Positions 1 to 11,349 of a stretch of DNA of 64,000 bases are shown here, in pieces. The translations under genes were made by a program, and so were the position numbers. Below the pieces are notes generated by a model. It was not told the DNA's origin. It was given only the letters and a program-made list of their open reading frames with translations, and did not search any database. Numbering within the stretch: the first letter of the stretch is position 1; each line of letters opens with the position of its first letter. Source of the stretch: Phlebiopsis flavidoalba (taxonomy: Eukaryota; Basidiomycota; Agaricomycetes; Polyporales; Phanerochaetaceae); contig JAOCPU010000001.1 in assembly GCA_035772785.1 (NCBI GenBank), forward strand, positions 2,728,001 through 2,792,000, given 5' to 3'.

Positions 1-1500
1 CACGCCCATCGCAGTCGCCAAGGGACTACTGGGGACCAGATATGCCCCCAAAGACGATCATCCGCGCCGACGAGATCCGCAAGCTGCACGGCGACGGCGC
101 GGGACCGCGCTCGCAAAATCATCGACACCTGGGTCGCCCACATCTGGAACATCGACAACCCGTGCTTGGAGGTCGAGCGGCACTCGGGGAGCATCTTCCA
201 CATCTTGTGCGTTTTCTCTTTCGCTGCTGGATGACACTGCTGACGTGGCCGCGCGCAGCATGTTCGGCACTCCGTGCGCGAGATCCTCCCCGTGGCGGCC
301 CAACGCTCTCGCGCTCTGGTCGCCGATCCTGCAGCTCTTCGGCTGGGGCACACCCGCGCGCACGTGACGTCGCTCGGGGATGCGGCGGCGAACCGCCACC
401 TTTTTGCGCCGTATACGTGACGAAACCGTCCTGCCCCAGCTGCACAAACCCGCACGCGCCGCTCGAGGGCCTGCTCGCGCTGCACCTGCACGCCGCGGCG
501 ACTTCCCTCGAGCACTGCGAGAACCTCGGCCACTGGGGCGCGGGATTCAACGCGTCCAACTAGTTTCCCGAGTTCTCCGACCAGTGGGTGTTCCGTGCGC
601 GTGAGGCGCAACTTACTGAAGCCTGCACATCGCACCCAGGCAATCCCACAGAAGTATTTCAAACGCCAAGACAGCTCTTTTAACTAATCATACCTCGTAT
701 AAATTTGCTTAATGTCTACGCGGCGCGTACACGAGACCATCCAGAAGCTCAAGCCTCAAGGCGAACGCACGAGTGGGGGCCGAGGTAAAACCCACACGCG
801 CGTAGTTTGTCAGAGTCGTCGCACTATGAGTCTATGACGACAAACCTACCGTAGTGAGTACTTGTGTATATAATCCCATTTGCTTGACTAACAAGTCCTC
901 ACAGCAGGCTTTGCACCTCGTCTCGCGCACAAGAATCAATGGCGCCGCGTGATTCCCTTCAATAGTCAGCAGGCTGTATGGCATGCCACGGCCGTCTCAG
1001 TATTGCCCAAAATCACCAACGGCGTGTCGAATAAGCACTCCCAGTACCACACCGTGAACACGCTGAATGTGCTGGAGCTCGAAGGCCGCCCAGGATGAAT
1101 GTACGAGCATACCGAGCTTATGGTCGCACCCTCGCAACAGGCCAAGCACCATCACCAAAGCCAAGGTCCTCGGTACGCTCAGGACGGGGAAGGGTGTGCG
1201 GCCGCCCTTGTCTGGCTGTATTTAAGACAGCCTGTCTACTCGACACTACGACTTGGAACTTGATATGTGCCTGTGCGGGGTGAGCCCAGAACTCCCCAGA
1301 CGACCTTGAGGCGTTGCATTCCGCACATAGAGTTGTATCCGCACATGAGAGTATCCACACAGACTCATGACAACGCCCAACGGTCAATGGTGCCCTCGCA
1401 AATTATGTTCTTGTACCTGCAGATTTTCATAGACTGTAGAAGGGCTGGGAGGAATCCTGCTACGGAGATGCAATGTGAGTAGGGTGTCTACCGTATGTGA
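1..1500 (+). other. Unrecognised protein-coding remnant
   Basis: I do not recognise this gene. Protein-like stretches on the plus strand change frame repeatedly. One around position 100-200 reads RARKIIDTWVAHIWNIDNPC, one around 480-590 reads LEHCENLGHWGAGFN, and one around 905-1095 contains AHKNQWRRVIPFNSQQ. Base composition is GC-rich up to about 600, as in the coding parts of the window, and then falls. The segment starts at the window edge, so the gene may be truncated on the left. A degraded host gene or part of a mobile element are both possible. No catalytic motif or membrane segment was seen, and from 1,500 to 2,180 nothing can be named. Confidence 0.25.
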
Positions 1501-2181
1501 TATAGATATGACAGCTGTCTGTATAAATTGGGTCGACTTGGGCGAGACAAACGCATTCTGCTCCCCGTTTGTTGTGCAGGAGAGAACTCGGACATGTACG
1601 CTGTACACAAGCCGGTATGGACCCTGTGTACTAGTGGCCAGACACGACGTGCAGCACATGGGCCAATCCAAATTTTTAATAACTGTCAAAGATTTTCTGT
1701 TTGTCTGCTGCCTGCGGACGAGGAGACAGCAAGGTTGCTGCCGCCAGAGGCGGCGCTTCACCAGTCTTTCTCAGCAGTGTCGTAAAAGAGCAAATTTTAC
1801 GCTTTCAAGGTACCTGACAGACACTACAGCTCGCTCGTTTACATTATGCCTCGGGCAAGGAAAATGACTGTACATTCGCAAAATGTACTAGTATTATACT
1901 GACGGGGCAATGCATTGTGAAATTGACAGTGCGGACTTCAGGGTCCCTGTGGGTACACCGTACCTGTCCATGCAAACCCAATGTGAGCGTGAGTATGCAG
2001 CAGATAAGGTATGGGATCGCGCGTCCATCCGCAGAGACTTTTGATCTGTGTATGCTCACGTCTTTAGTGCGTATGGACTCTTCGTGTCAGCGTCATTGCA
2101 CGCCACTTGGTGCTGTGATCAACGTTCAACATCAATGCCACCGTTTCCGTCGGGGAATATCTCACACAAAGGACGTCGTGG

Positions 2182-2189
2182 TATATATA
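2182..2189 (+). promoter_or_regulatory. TATA box of P450 copy 1
   Basis: A perfect TATATATA lies about 34-41 nt upstream of the first ATG of the P450 gene that follows. That is close for a fungal TATA box, so either the 5' leader is very short or this ATG is not the main start. The call rests on the motif and its position only. Confidence 0.4.
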
Positions 2190-2222
2190 CCTCTCTATGC
2201 GCTACCATCGCAGCAGCAAAAC

Positions 2223-4512
2223 ATGGACTATCTATTCCAGCTCGCAGGCCGTCGTTTTTGTTAAGGCGTACTTCTGAGCGGCTATCGGGGTCGCAAGAAG
2301 ACTCGCCATCCTCTACCCCCAGGGTCCTCCTGCAGAGTTCCTGCTCGGACATGTCCGAATATTCCCGCGGGAACAGCCCCAGCTCAAGCTAGCTCAGTGG
2401 GCGAAACAATACGGTATGGCCTGCGTAATCTCCCAACCGGTTTTGTTTCTCACAATCTCTCGCAGGAGACATCATGCATTTCAATATCCTTGGCAAGAGT
2501 CTGATTGTGCTCAGCAGGCCAGTCCGTCACGAATGAGCTGCTAGATAAACGGGTTCCATATACAGTAGTAGACACACGCTTCCGGATTTTTGAGCTGTGA
2601 GTCTTCGTGGCCTATGTTTGAGAAGGCGCTTCTACTAAGTTACAATGGCAGTGCAGGTTGGGCTGTGCAGCACGCATTCATGCCATATGGCAAACGATAC
2701 ATACAATCCCAGAAGTGGTGGCAGAGCAGCTTAGGCGCCAGACACAAGCGGCGGCGACATACCGACCAGTCCAACTCAATCACGCTCGCACCCTTATACA
2801 AAATCTCGCGGAAACTCCAGGAGATGTAGCAACACACGTCGCTCGTAGGTCTTATAAACGATGTCATTCGATGTCGGTCTCATTTTTGAAGCAGTTTCGC
2901 TGTCAGTGTAGTGGTAGAAGTGGTATACGGTCCCGAGACTGCCACAGACAAGAAAAATAGACAGGATTATCTATCTTCAAGAAGATATCACCGGGAAGCT
3001 CGCTGCCATGGTCGAGACTTTTGTTTCTGGATTTACTGCCTTTCCGTGGGTTTCAAGCTCGTCGTTTATGTGATGGTCGTCACTGATTTGGATCTAGTCA
3101 TATATCTTCCTTCGTGGTTTCCGGGTTTAAATTGCACCCTTGCAATTTGCACGAGGTTTGTATCCAATATCTTTATTTCATCCGTAATTGACAGTAGAGT
3201 AAGAAACATGGGGTGTGCAACAAGAATTGGAACACCTGCCATTCGAAGAGTTACGCCAGAAAGTGGTACGCACACAATTTCGCCGTCCAACTTCACGAGA
3301 ACAAATTTAACGCAAATTACAGGAGGCAGGACAAGCGTCTCCCGCTTTGCTTGCTTCTTCCATGAATAAACTCAAACGAGAAGGACACTTGACAAAAGAT
3401 GAACTCACTTCTTTGAGACTGAACGCTACGGCTGCCCTCGGAGGTGAGAATCAGGTGACTATGTTAAAATGTACGCATATTCAATTGCCCATCCAGCTGG
3501 CTCAGAGACTGTACGTCCATAAACTGCATAATTGTCTCTTCGTTGACGCAGCGACTTTTGGCATGTAGACCTGGTCAACTATCATGAACTTTATTGCCGC
3601 CATGCTGTTGTTTCCTGACGTTCAGAAAAAAGCTCAAGAAGAGCTTGATCGTGTAGTTGGTCGCGATCGACTCGCCCGACTTTTCGTATGATCGCGACCA
3701 AACAAAACAAGTTCCTTCCCCTACATCCAGGGCCTCATGTATGAGACCATGAGGTAAGACGAATCGAAAGGCCTTATGGACCATCCTTTGAGTATGTCAG
3801 CTGACCAAACAAAACAATAGATGGCATCCTGCGGTTCCACTTGTACGTTCCTTCGGTCGCCACAAAACAGAGCAAAAGCGTTGACCCATGTCATAGCTAT
3901 CCCTCATCTCAACACGGAAGACGACATCTATGACGACATGTTCATACCTAAGGGCTCTACGATCTTGGCCAACGCCCGTGGGTTCGTGACGATCTCGCAT
4001 TATTCTTTTCAATGCATTGCTTACATCCAGTGATGACACCAAAGTGCGATAGCAAACGATGACAAAGTTTATCACCAGCCTGAGACATTTTCTCCTGAAC
4101 GCTTCTTACCTGGCCGTAACGAGCACCTATCCCGGCCAAACATTGCCTTCGGGCTCACGGCCGTGAAGGTGAGTAGAGTATTTAAAGTATCCTACACGGT
4201 ATTCTCTATTTGAACGGAAATTGGGGCTGATCACGGTCACAGAATTTGCCCGGGGCGTCATTTGGCCGACTCAAGTGTTTGGATAGTCATCGCATCCCTG
4301 ATTTCGGCATTCGACATCCGCCCTATACTGGATGTGAAAGGTCAAGAAGTCAAACCGGAAATCAAATTCACTACAGCTATTACGAGGTACGTCACTGTGG
4401 GCTTCTAGGGTGAATATCTCAAACACTCGTTCACTACAGTCACCCAGAACCGTTCCAGTGTCGCTTTATCTCACGCAACTCGGATCTAGTGAAAGCAATG
4501 AAATCTCTCTGA
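2223..4512 (+). CDS. Cytochrome P450 monooxygenase, tandem copy 1 (frame disrupted)
   Basis: Heme-thiolate monooxygenase expected in the ER membrane. It reads from MDYLFQLAGRR through the proline hinge PPGPPAEFLLGHVRIFPRE (about 2310) and a substrate-recognition region TYRPVQLNHARTLIQNLAE (about 2750). Next come the I-helix to J-helix part NFIAAMLLFPDVQKKAQEEL (about 3585), AIPHLNTEDDIYDDMFIPKG (about 3895) and PERFLPGRNEHL (about 4100). After an intron the heme-ligand segment ICPGRHLADSSVW follows (about 4243). It ends with HPEPFQCRFISRNSDL and a stop. The layout and hinge sequence resemble agaricomycete P450s usually annotated as O-methylsterigmatocystin oxidoreductase-like, but the exact CYP family is not assigned. 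The frame is broken several times, including just before the heme-binding loop, where the expected FGHGR is readable in a neighbouring frame. Whether it is a pseudogene or an indel-laden functional gene cannot be decided here. Confidence 0.75.
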
Positions 4513-4923
4513 ACCATGTTCATATACCGCGCTCTGCCGCGGGGAGACTACGTTCATATGACATGGTCGCTTGATAGGAACAGATCTGAATTCTTTTGAT
4601 AAAGTTGGAGTCGAAAACAATCGATAGAGAACGCAACACATGCAAGAATAGTACTTGTCCAACGGCACGCCCAAGTATCGACTCCTTCTCCCGTGTTCGC
4701 ATCGCGGAGCATGGCTAAGGTTGTGAATACTGATCGCACATCATGAACATAGCGGGTTTGGGGCACTTCCCAGGCACGACACGAGACCTACAATGCTCCT
4801 ACATACCACTATCTGTTGTGATCATCATTCAACATTACCCCCGACGAGCTCAAACCGCACGCCGAACGCCGTCGTATTAAATGAGCCATCGCATGTCTGA
4901 CTCAGACTACGCTACAAAAAAGC

Positions 4924-7184
4924 ATGTCTCTCGTGCAAAATCGCCGTGCTCACTAGTCTGGTGTTTCTGCTGCTGATCGTCTCTTCCCGGAGACAGATAC
5001 AATCTCGCGGCTGCAGATTTCCTCCTGGACCTCCCGCCGAATTTCTCATCGGACATGCTCGTGTCTTTCCCAGAAATAAATATCCAGCACAAGCTAGCGC
5101 AGCTCGCCAAGCAATATGGTGCGCATGGTAGTGACATGGTCCGTTGGCTACTAACAATTGCACGTATAGGCGAACGTAATGCACTTCAACGTCTTGGGAA
5201 AAAAACATAGTCGTACTGAGCAGTCAGAAGGCCACAACTGAGTTGTTGGATAAAACGCGGGAATCTATCCAGTAGCAGGCCTCGTTTTGCTCTGTTCGAG
5301 CTGTAAGCAGTGTGACAGCCCTTCTGCACCATCGCCGCTGACCCTGACCATGTTGTGCAGCACACAGGCTGGTCTTATCAATTTCCTTTTGCTCCTTACG
5401 ACAAAGAATACATTCAATCCCAAAAGCTTGCCCACACAGCGCGTTCAATTTCCAGACGGGTAACCAAATACCAGCCTCTTCAACTCAAACATACACGCGC
5501 TCTAATACGCAACCTGGTGACCGCACCAGAAGACCTCTCAAACCCATGTCGCACGGTAGGGCTTTAACCGTTTGATGAGCGGAATATTCTCAACATCTTT
5601 TTTCAGATTCTCCTCCAGTATCGTTATAGAACTGACATATGGACCAAAATATGGCCAGTGGCGCCCAACTTGAAAGAATGATCGAGCTTAACGCAAACGA
5701 ATCACTCGTAATCTGGCCACGATGGGGGATCCGTCATTCATAGATCTGATGCCATTCCGTGAGTTCTAAGTATCCGCATTTTGCAGGCCTATTAATCTAG
5801 GCACTATAACAAGTCATCTATTTTCCGTCGTGGTGGCTTTCCGGGTTTGGGATGTCTGAAAATCGCGAGAGGCATGTATCCTACTCATTCCACTTGCTTG
5901 ACAGCAGAGATAGTGAGTCTGACAATCATGAATTGTTCCAGAGACCCTGGCACATACAGCAAGAAAGGGAGCATGTTACCATTTACGCAGCTTCGTCGCA
6001 AAGTAGTACGTCTCTCTTTCGCGAAATCAAAAAACGAAGTGCTTGAACAGAAACAGGCTGAACGGGAAGCGTATCCTGCTATGCTAGCGGCTCACTTGGA
6101 AAAATTAGGAAAAAGAGGAGCCTACGAATAATGAAGAACTCGCTAAGACTAAGAGTCTTCGCAATCGCGATGATCGGAGGTAAATCTGCAGACTTCCATC
6201 TTACAATGGCATAAAATTAACATTTAATTCACAAAGCGGGCACTGAAACGGTAATGTCCTGTGCATTTCAGGATCAAACTCAATCTGAGCAGTATTAAAG
6301 ACAATGGTCAACCGTCATGAATTTTTGTAGCGGCAATGTTGATGTTTCCCCACGTACAAACGAAGGCACAAGAGGAAATCGACCGTGTCATTGGTAGAGA
6401 CCGCCTTCCCGACTTCTCCGACCGTGATTCGCTCCCGTATATTCAAAGCATTTTACACGAAACTCTGAGGTGCGCAAATAAGCCCAGCACGTCTCGGCCC
6501 TGAATTAAAGGCTCAGAATTTAAACATTTAGATGGCAGCCACCAGTGCCGCTTGGTATGTCTCATCCTAAGTATTACTCACGCTGAAGATTGAATATTTT
6601 TCAAAAGCAATTCCGCATCTCACCACGGAGGATGATCTCTCTAAACGGCATGTTTATTCCAAAAGGCACTAGGATTTATTGCGAATGCCTAGTAAGTTGA
6701 TGATCCATTACCGTGATGATTCCCGCCGTACCTCAAGTTTATCAAAGTGCAAAATGGCAAAACGACGAAAGGTGTATACAGGGATCCCCGACCAATTTTC
6801 TCACCGCCCGAGCGATACCTTCCCGATCGCAATGAACCTGTTCCGACAAATATAGCTTACGGCCATGGTCGAAGGTGAACCGCGGTGTATTTCAATTATC
6901 CACCACATGAATTAACATCCTGAGTAGAATCTGTCCTGGTCGTCACCTTGCGGATGCGAGTGTCTGGATAGCTATCGCGTCTATACTAGCGACGTTCGAA
7001 ATTCGACGCAGCCTCGACAACGAGGGAAAGGAAGTTGTGCCCGATATCAAGTTCACACACTCTTTCACGAGGTGAGGGTATAATTCAATGACACAATGAT
7101 CATTTATTCACTAGTGTCGCGGCTGATAGCAACCCTCAACCATTCGACTATCGGCTTATCCCTCGTAAACCGGGAGCTTGTTGA
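4924..7184 (+). CDS. Cytochrome P450 monooxygenase, tandem copy 2 (frame disrupted)
   Basis: Paralogue of the gene directly upstream, in the same orientation and about 0.4 kb away. The chosen ATG gives MSLVQ; dropping one A from the AAAA run near 4940 opens the N-terminal anchor IAVLTSLVFLLLIVSSRRQ. Then come PPGPPAEFLIGHARVFPRN (about 5025), KYQPLQLKHTRALIRNLVTA (about 5470) and LMFPHVQTKAQEEIDRVIGR (about 6330, read across one shift). After that follow the K-helix ILHETLR (about 6450) and PPERYLPDRNEPVPTNIAY (about 6810). The heme loop is complete across an intron: YGHGRR joined to ICPGRHLADASVW, with the cysteine ligand present. The gene ends PFDYRLIPRKPGAC and a stop at 7182. The middle exons (5580-6250) are poorly conserved or shifted. 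Function is inferred only as an oxidative tailoring or detoxifying P450. Confidence 0.75.
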
Positions 7185-7369
7185 TTCGATCGACACTCAG
7201 TAGCTAGTAAGTCGATATGTCGCCCAAACCTGAAGAGATATCGTAATCCTGCTATCAGTAGTTGCGGTATAGTAACGTCATTGCTTGACAGAAAAGTGTT
7301 CACGTCTTCGAAAGTACTAAAATACAAGAACCAGTCGTACAACGAGTTCAGATCGTTACAGCTATATGT

Positions 7370-9320
7370 CTACTGAGACCACGCCTTCAAAGTCGATACC
7401 GAAGGCACAAAGAAGAAGTCTCCTCCGCGGTTCGTGACGAAAAACTGAGGCTTCAAAACAGGTGGGGACGTCGGGCTTGGAGAAGCCGTCGACGAGAACG
7501 GGGTTCGCGTCGGGTGGGTTGTTCTGCACCACGAGCGAGACCTCGCCGCTTGGGGATCTTGTTGCCTGCCACTGATACCTGCACGACCGTTGGGTCCGGG
7601 GCAGCGCCGCCGATGATTCCGTCCTGGCCTGTGAGAGCATCAATATACGCGTGAGCGAATGCGTAGTTGCGCGGGAGTAGAGAAGACAAACCCCATTTGT
7701 TGATCGAGAAGTCAGTCGCAACAGTAGGGAAGTAGTCGTTGAGAGCCCAGTTAAGGACTTGAGTCAGGAAGCGTTCTCAAGCGACGACTGGTTAGCACAC
7801 AAACATCAACCCGCGATCCTGCTTCGTGACGGTCTCATCAGGGGCGACCTGGTAAAGCGTTGAGTACATCTATGACCGATTTGGGAGAGAGTGCGAACTC
7901 ACCTCGGGTCCGTACGGCGTGCCTGACCGAACGATCACCTTTGACTCAAGAAGCGACTTCTGGATGAACGGGTCCACGGTCCTCGCGGGTTTCGTCTTGC
8001 GGATATGGGCGGGTGAAGGGGCAGAGCTGCTGCGAGGGTCCTCCCGCACCGGGAACGACGTAATCAAAGTTGTTGATCTTGTCCTTGGCGAGCTGCTTAG
8101 GGTCGTCGCGGAACTGTGCCCTCGCAAGCGGTGCACCCTGTATAGCGTTTAGTCCCTCATATCCCACGCTTGTGATTTGGCGAGAGGGAGTACTCACCGA
8201 CTTCCAACGTCCCACGAGCCGAGCGCCGAACAGAGCTGCTCCCCCTCGGGCCGTTCAGAGAAGAGAGCGGGGGCTGGATCTTGGGCACGTCCTCCGCAGG
8301 CATCCACTCGCGCCATTTGGGTCCCGCGTCGTTGATGTACTTCTCAAACTCAGGCACGAGCTGCTTCAGCTTGCGGAAGGCCAAGATCGAGCCATCCTTG
8401 GTCCAGGCGGGTCGTGCGCTCCCGCTAGCTGCCTGAAATAGAGCGGGTCGCCCGGATAGCCCATGATGATCACGCCTGCGTCGCAATTGGGTTTGGCCAA
8501 CTCCAGGCTTCACTAACCCACTGTAGGCCTTTCAGTATTGGTACTGGATAATCGAAGCTAAAACCTTTACCGGAGAGCGGGTTGGGAGATACCATCCAGG
8601 AACCCGAAATGTTCGTGGCCGCGTTTCCGTTCCAGGTCTGACGTTGCCCTCAAGTTCTGCGACCTTGATAGAAGCCTTGAACAGTTTTTGATGATTGCCT
8701 GTGCGCCCTCCTCGCACGCAGACTTGTCTAAACAGATAAGACATCGGTGATCGAGGAATTGTTAGATTCTTTCTCGGGCGGCCTACCAATCGCAGCGACA
8801 GTGAAGAGGCCGTGGAAACAGGTTCGTCGCAAAAGGCGCGTCGTTGGTCGGGTCGAGCTTGTTGCCCGCGTCAAAGGAAGGATCCTGAATCTTCTCTTTG
8901 TGGCCAAGCAAGTCGAGACCAGCGCGAGAGAAGCCAATCTCAGACTGCGAGAGCTTCGCCCACTGGCCGGCCGCTTTCGCCTCTGCGATCCGCCTCAGAC
9001 TATCGTGCATGACATCGTAGGAGGTCGTGGGCTTGTAGATGGGCAAGGTCCTTGACGAAAAAACTGCTTGGCGTCGGTAATTTGGAAGAAGAGGAACCTT
9101 CTTCTCAAAGTCCTGAATAATACCCGTGAGTGGTATGTTGCCATGCGTGTCAGACTCTGCTCACCCTAGAAAATGTCAAGTAGATGTCGCCTTGAACATT
9201 CTTGGGATCGGGGAGAGGATGTTTGATCACTTTTTCCTTGTCACTGTCAGCAAGCACCGGCAATACAGCACGGGATGCAATATGCGCCACATGGTCTGGG
9301 GTAAGCTTTGGTGTAGACAT
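7370..9320 (-). CDS. DyP-type dye-decolorizing peroxidase
   Basis: Heme peroxidase that oxidises dyes and lignin-related phenolics with H2O2. The reverse strand starts MSTPKLTPDHVAHIASRAVL and continues DPKNVQGDIYLTFSR and LDLLGHKEKIQDPSFDAGN. The family signature GFLDGISQPAL (GxxDG, with the distal acid Asp) lies near 8590. GVIIMGYPGDP, RPAWTKDGSILAFRKLKQL and NNFDYVVPGAGGP follow, then AHIRKTKPA, with the expected proximal heme His, near 8000. The last parts are VRSGTPYGPEV, DRGLMFVCYQSS and the C-terminal FVTNRGGDFFFVPS, with the stop at 7370-7372. Several short introns are evident. CPFT and AHIRK are put out of register by one extra base in the GGG run at 8011-8013. No classical signal peptide is visible at the chosen start, which is unusual for a secreted DyP; either an upstream exon is missed or the enzyme is not classically secreted. 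Confidence 0.85.
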
Positions 9321-9382
9321 GGTCGATATGAGTGGGTTCAGGGGCGGGAAGGTGTTAGTGAAATTGTTGGAATTTAGATCTT

Positions 9383-9390
9383 CTTATATA
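9383..9390 (-). promoter_or_regulatory. TATA box of the DyP gene
   Basis: On the minus strand the sequence reads TATATAAG, 63-70 nt upstream of the DyP start codon at 9320. Motif, orientation and spacing suit a core promoter. Confidence 0.5.
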
Positions 9391-9399
9391 TCTGCGTGC

Positions 9400-11340
9400 A
9401 TGATATCGCCGCTCGCCAAGGTTGGGCTAGCCACTGGCAGTGCGATGGCAATCCCGGCTGGGAGCAATGCACCGAAACGCCCGCCACCGAGCGCACCTGT
9501 CGAGCGCTGCCACATATCAGCCCAACTAAGCGGAGTATGAGGAACTAGCCATTCTTGAGCGCATGTTTGAATAGTCCGACTGGATGGGAGTTCACATGTG
9601 CATGGACCGTTTTGCATATTGGCCACGAACATCACGGCGGGTGGTATGTTGGCGGGGGCTTTTCGAAGGATAATAGCTCCCAGTGGCGTCGGGTACGGTT
9701 ATGAATGCGCCCACTGCTATGCGAAAACTGGAAAGGCTATATCAGATTCTGGATACTTTACGTAGTTTGAATACAACTCACAGCGTGTTCCCCTTGGCTT
9801 CATACGACGCGCGAAGAATAGGAGGAAAACTCTAATGGTAGCCCCCTCTTTTGCCATCGCAATCGTGCTTATTCTACCAGGTCTCGATCCGTCTGGCTCG
9901 CAGGCGATATCCAACAGGCACAAGTCGTCGTCCATTCACTCCGTGCCGACTGATAACATACTAACATCTCTCAACGGGACTCCGTTCCTAGAAGATTTGT
10001 CGGCGCGTGACCTACCGAGCGGTTGATGCCACATATGTGCGCGTCGCTTCGCGATGGCTACCTTGAACAACCTGCAAATGTCAACTTCTAGGGCGCGTAA
10101 TATTGACCTTTTGAACTTACCACAGATTGTATTCCTTGAGCTGTCAGATTGGATCCACGGCGTTATCAGGTTCGTATATGGGCGAACATTGCACACGTAT
10201 GCCGCAGAGCAATGTGAGAGACATCCCATTCCACGAGCAAACATGTGCAAGGGTCTTTGAATGCTGTCCATCAGCTGCCCTGGGAGCGCTGCAAGCTGTC
10301 GAGATGAAATGGCGGTCGTTTCTCGCCCCTCCGCTGAGCATCGGACATCAGCGGGCAGCCAAACTCTCCTCCCAGCGACTAGTACCCCGAGCCTTTGGTG
10401 TCCAACGATAGCCAAGGCGTTTCAACGGACGAGCATCAGCTTGCGCGTAATTGGGACGTTACAGCATCGTCGGGCTGCTTGGCCCAGCGCAGGCTAGTCG
10501 AGGCACCGGAGAGAGGAGCGAGGGCGCCTCGGGCGCGAACGCCGAGTTTGTGATGGCGCATCAATTGATGCGTGCGACGCGGGGATATCAGGTTACGTAA
10601 GTGGGTTTCAATTCTTTTCCTCTGGCTCGTAAGATGATTGTACCGACTCAGGTTCGTGGAATTCAACTCCCTTGTGGCAAAATGGTGCATATTTTTTGCG
10701 CAGTCGTCTTTGTCAACATGAGCAGTCACTCGTTTTTCCCCCAAGTCTGGGGCTGTTCCTCTCAACTTCACGCCATTTCACCACTTAATTTCATGACTCG
10801 TAGATACCTATGACTTCTTGGTGGCCTCGAGCATTATGGACTCCAAATAAATGCTCAGCGTTTGCTATGATGTGCATAAATAACGCAAGCCGACTGTTTC
10901 GAAATTGCGAGTAAAATATCAACTCGATACACATGATGCGCTCTTCAACCTCGCTCGGAACGCTCAGAAGACCACGGGAATGGAGTTACATATGAGGGGC
11001 TAGCATAGCGTTCTGGTACTCTTTGTTACTCACCTAGGAATATTCCTGGCCATGGACGTGGAAGATATTCAGCGATAAATAATCGATAATTAATAGCCGT
11101 TTCTGCGAATTTCTGCCAGCATGCGCCAAGTATGCGCAATATAGAAAATTCTTTCGACTGTCAAGGGGTAGTAGATGGGAGTATACGACATTTTTAAACC
11201 GTGTACGTGCAATTTCTCGAATGAATTCTGAGTTAATCAAATGTTTGAGCGGTTGCAGGTGATCGGGGTCCTTCCGGGGATCGGATACGTCTTCTCTGAC
11301 GCTAGCAACGCCATTCCCAGCGTTTTGGCCCAGGCCATGT
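9400..11340. other. Intergenic stretch, no recognised gene
   Basis: About 1.9 kb between the DyP promoter and the S9-like hydrolase. Open stretches on the minus strand (9384-9635, 9717-9935, 9936-10415) follow one another, for example MDDDLCLLDIACEPDGSRPG and ANMQNGPCTCELPSS, and might be exons of an unknown gene. I recognise no domain and see no repeat or RNA gene. From 10,450 to 11,340 the DNA is more AT-rich and shows nothing I can name. Confidence 0.2.
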
Positions 11341-11349
11341 TCGAATGGT

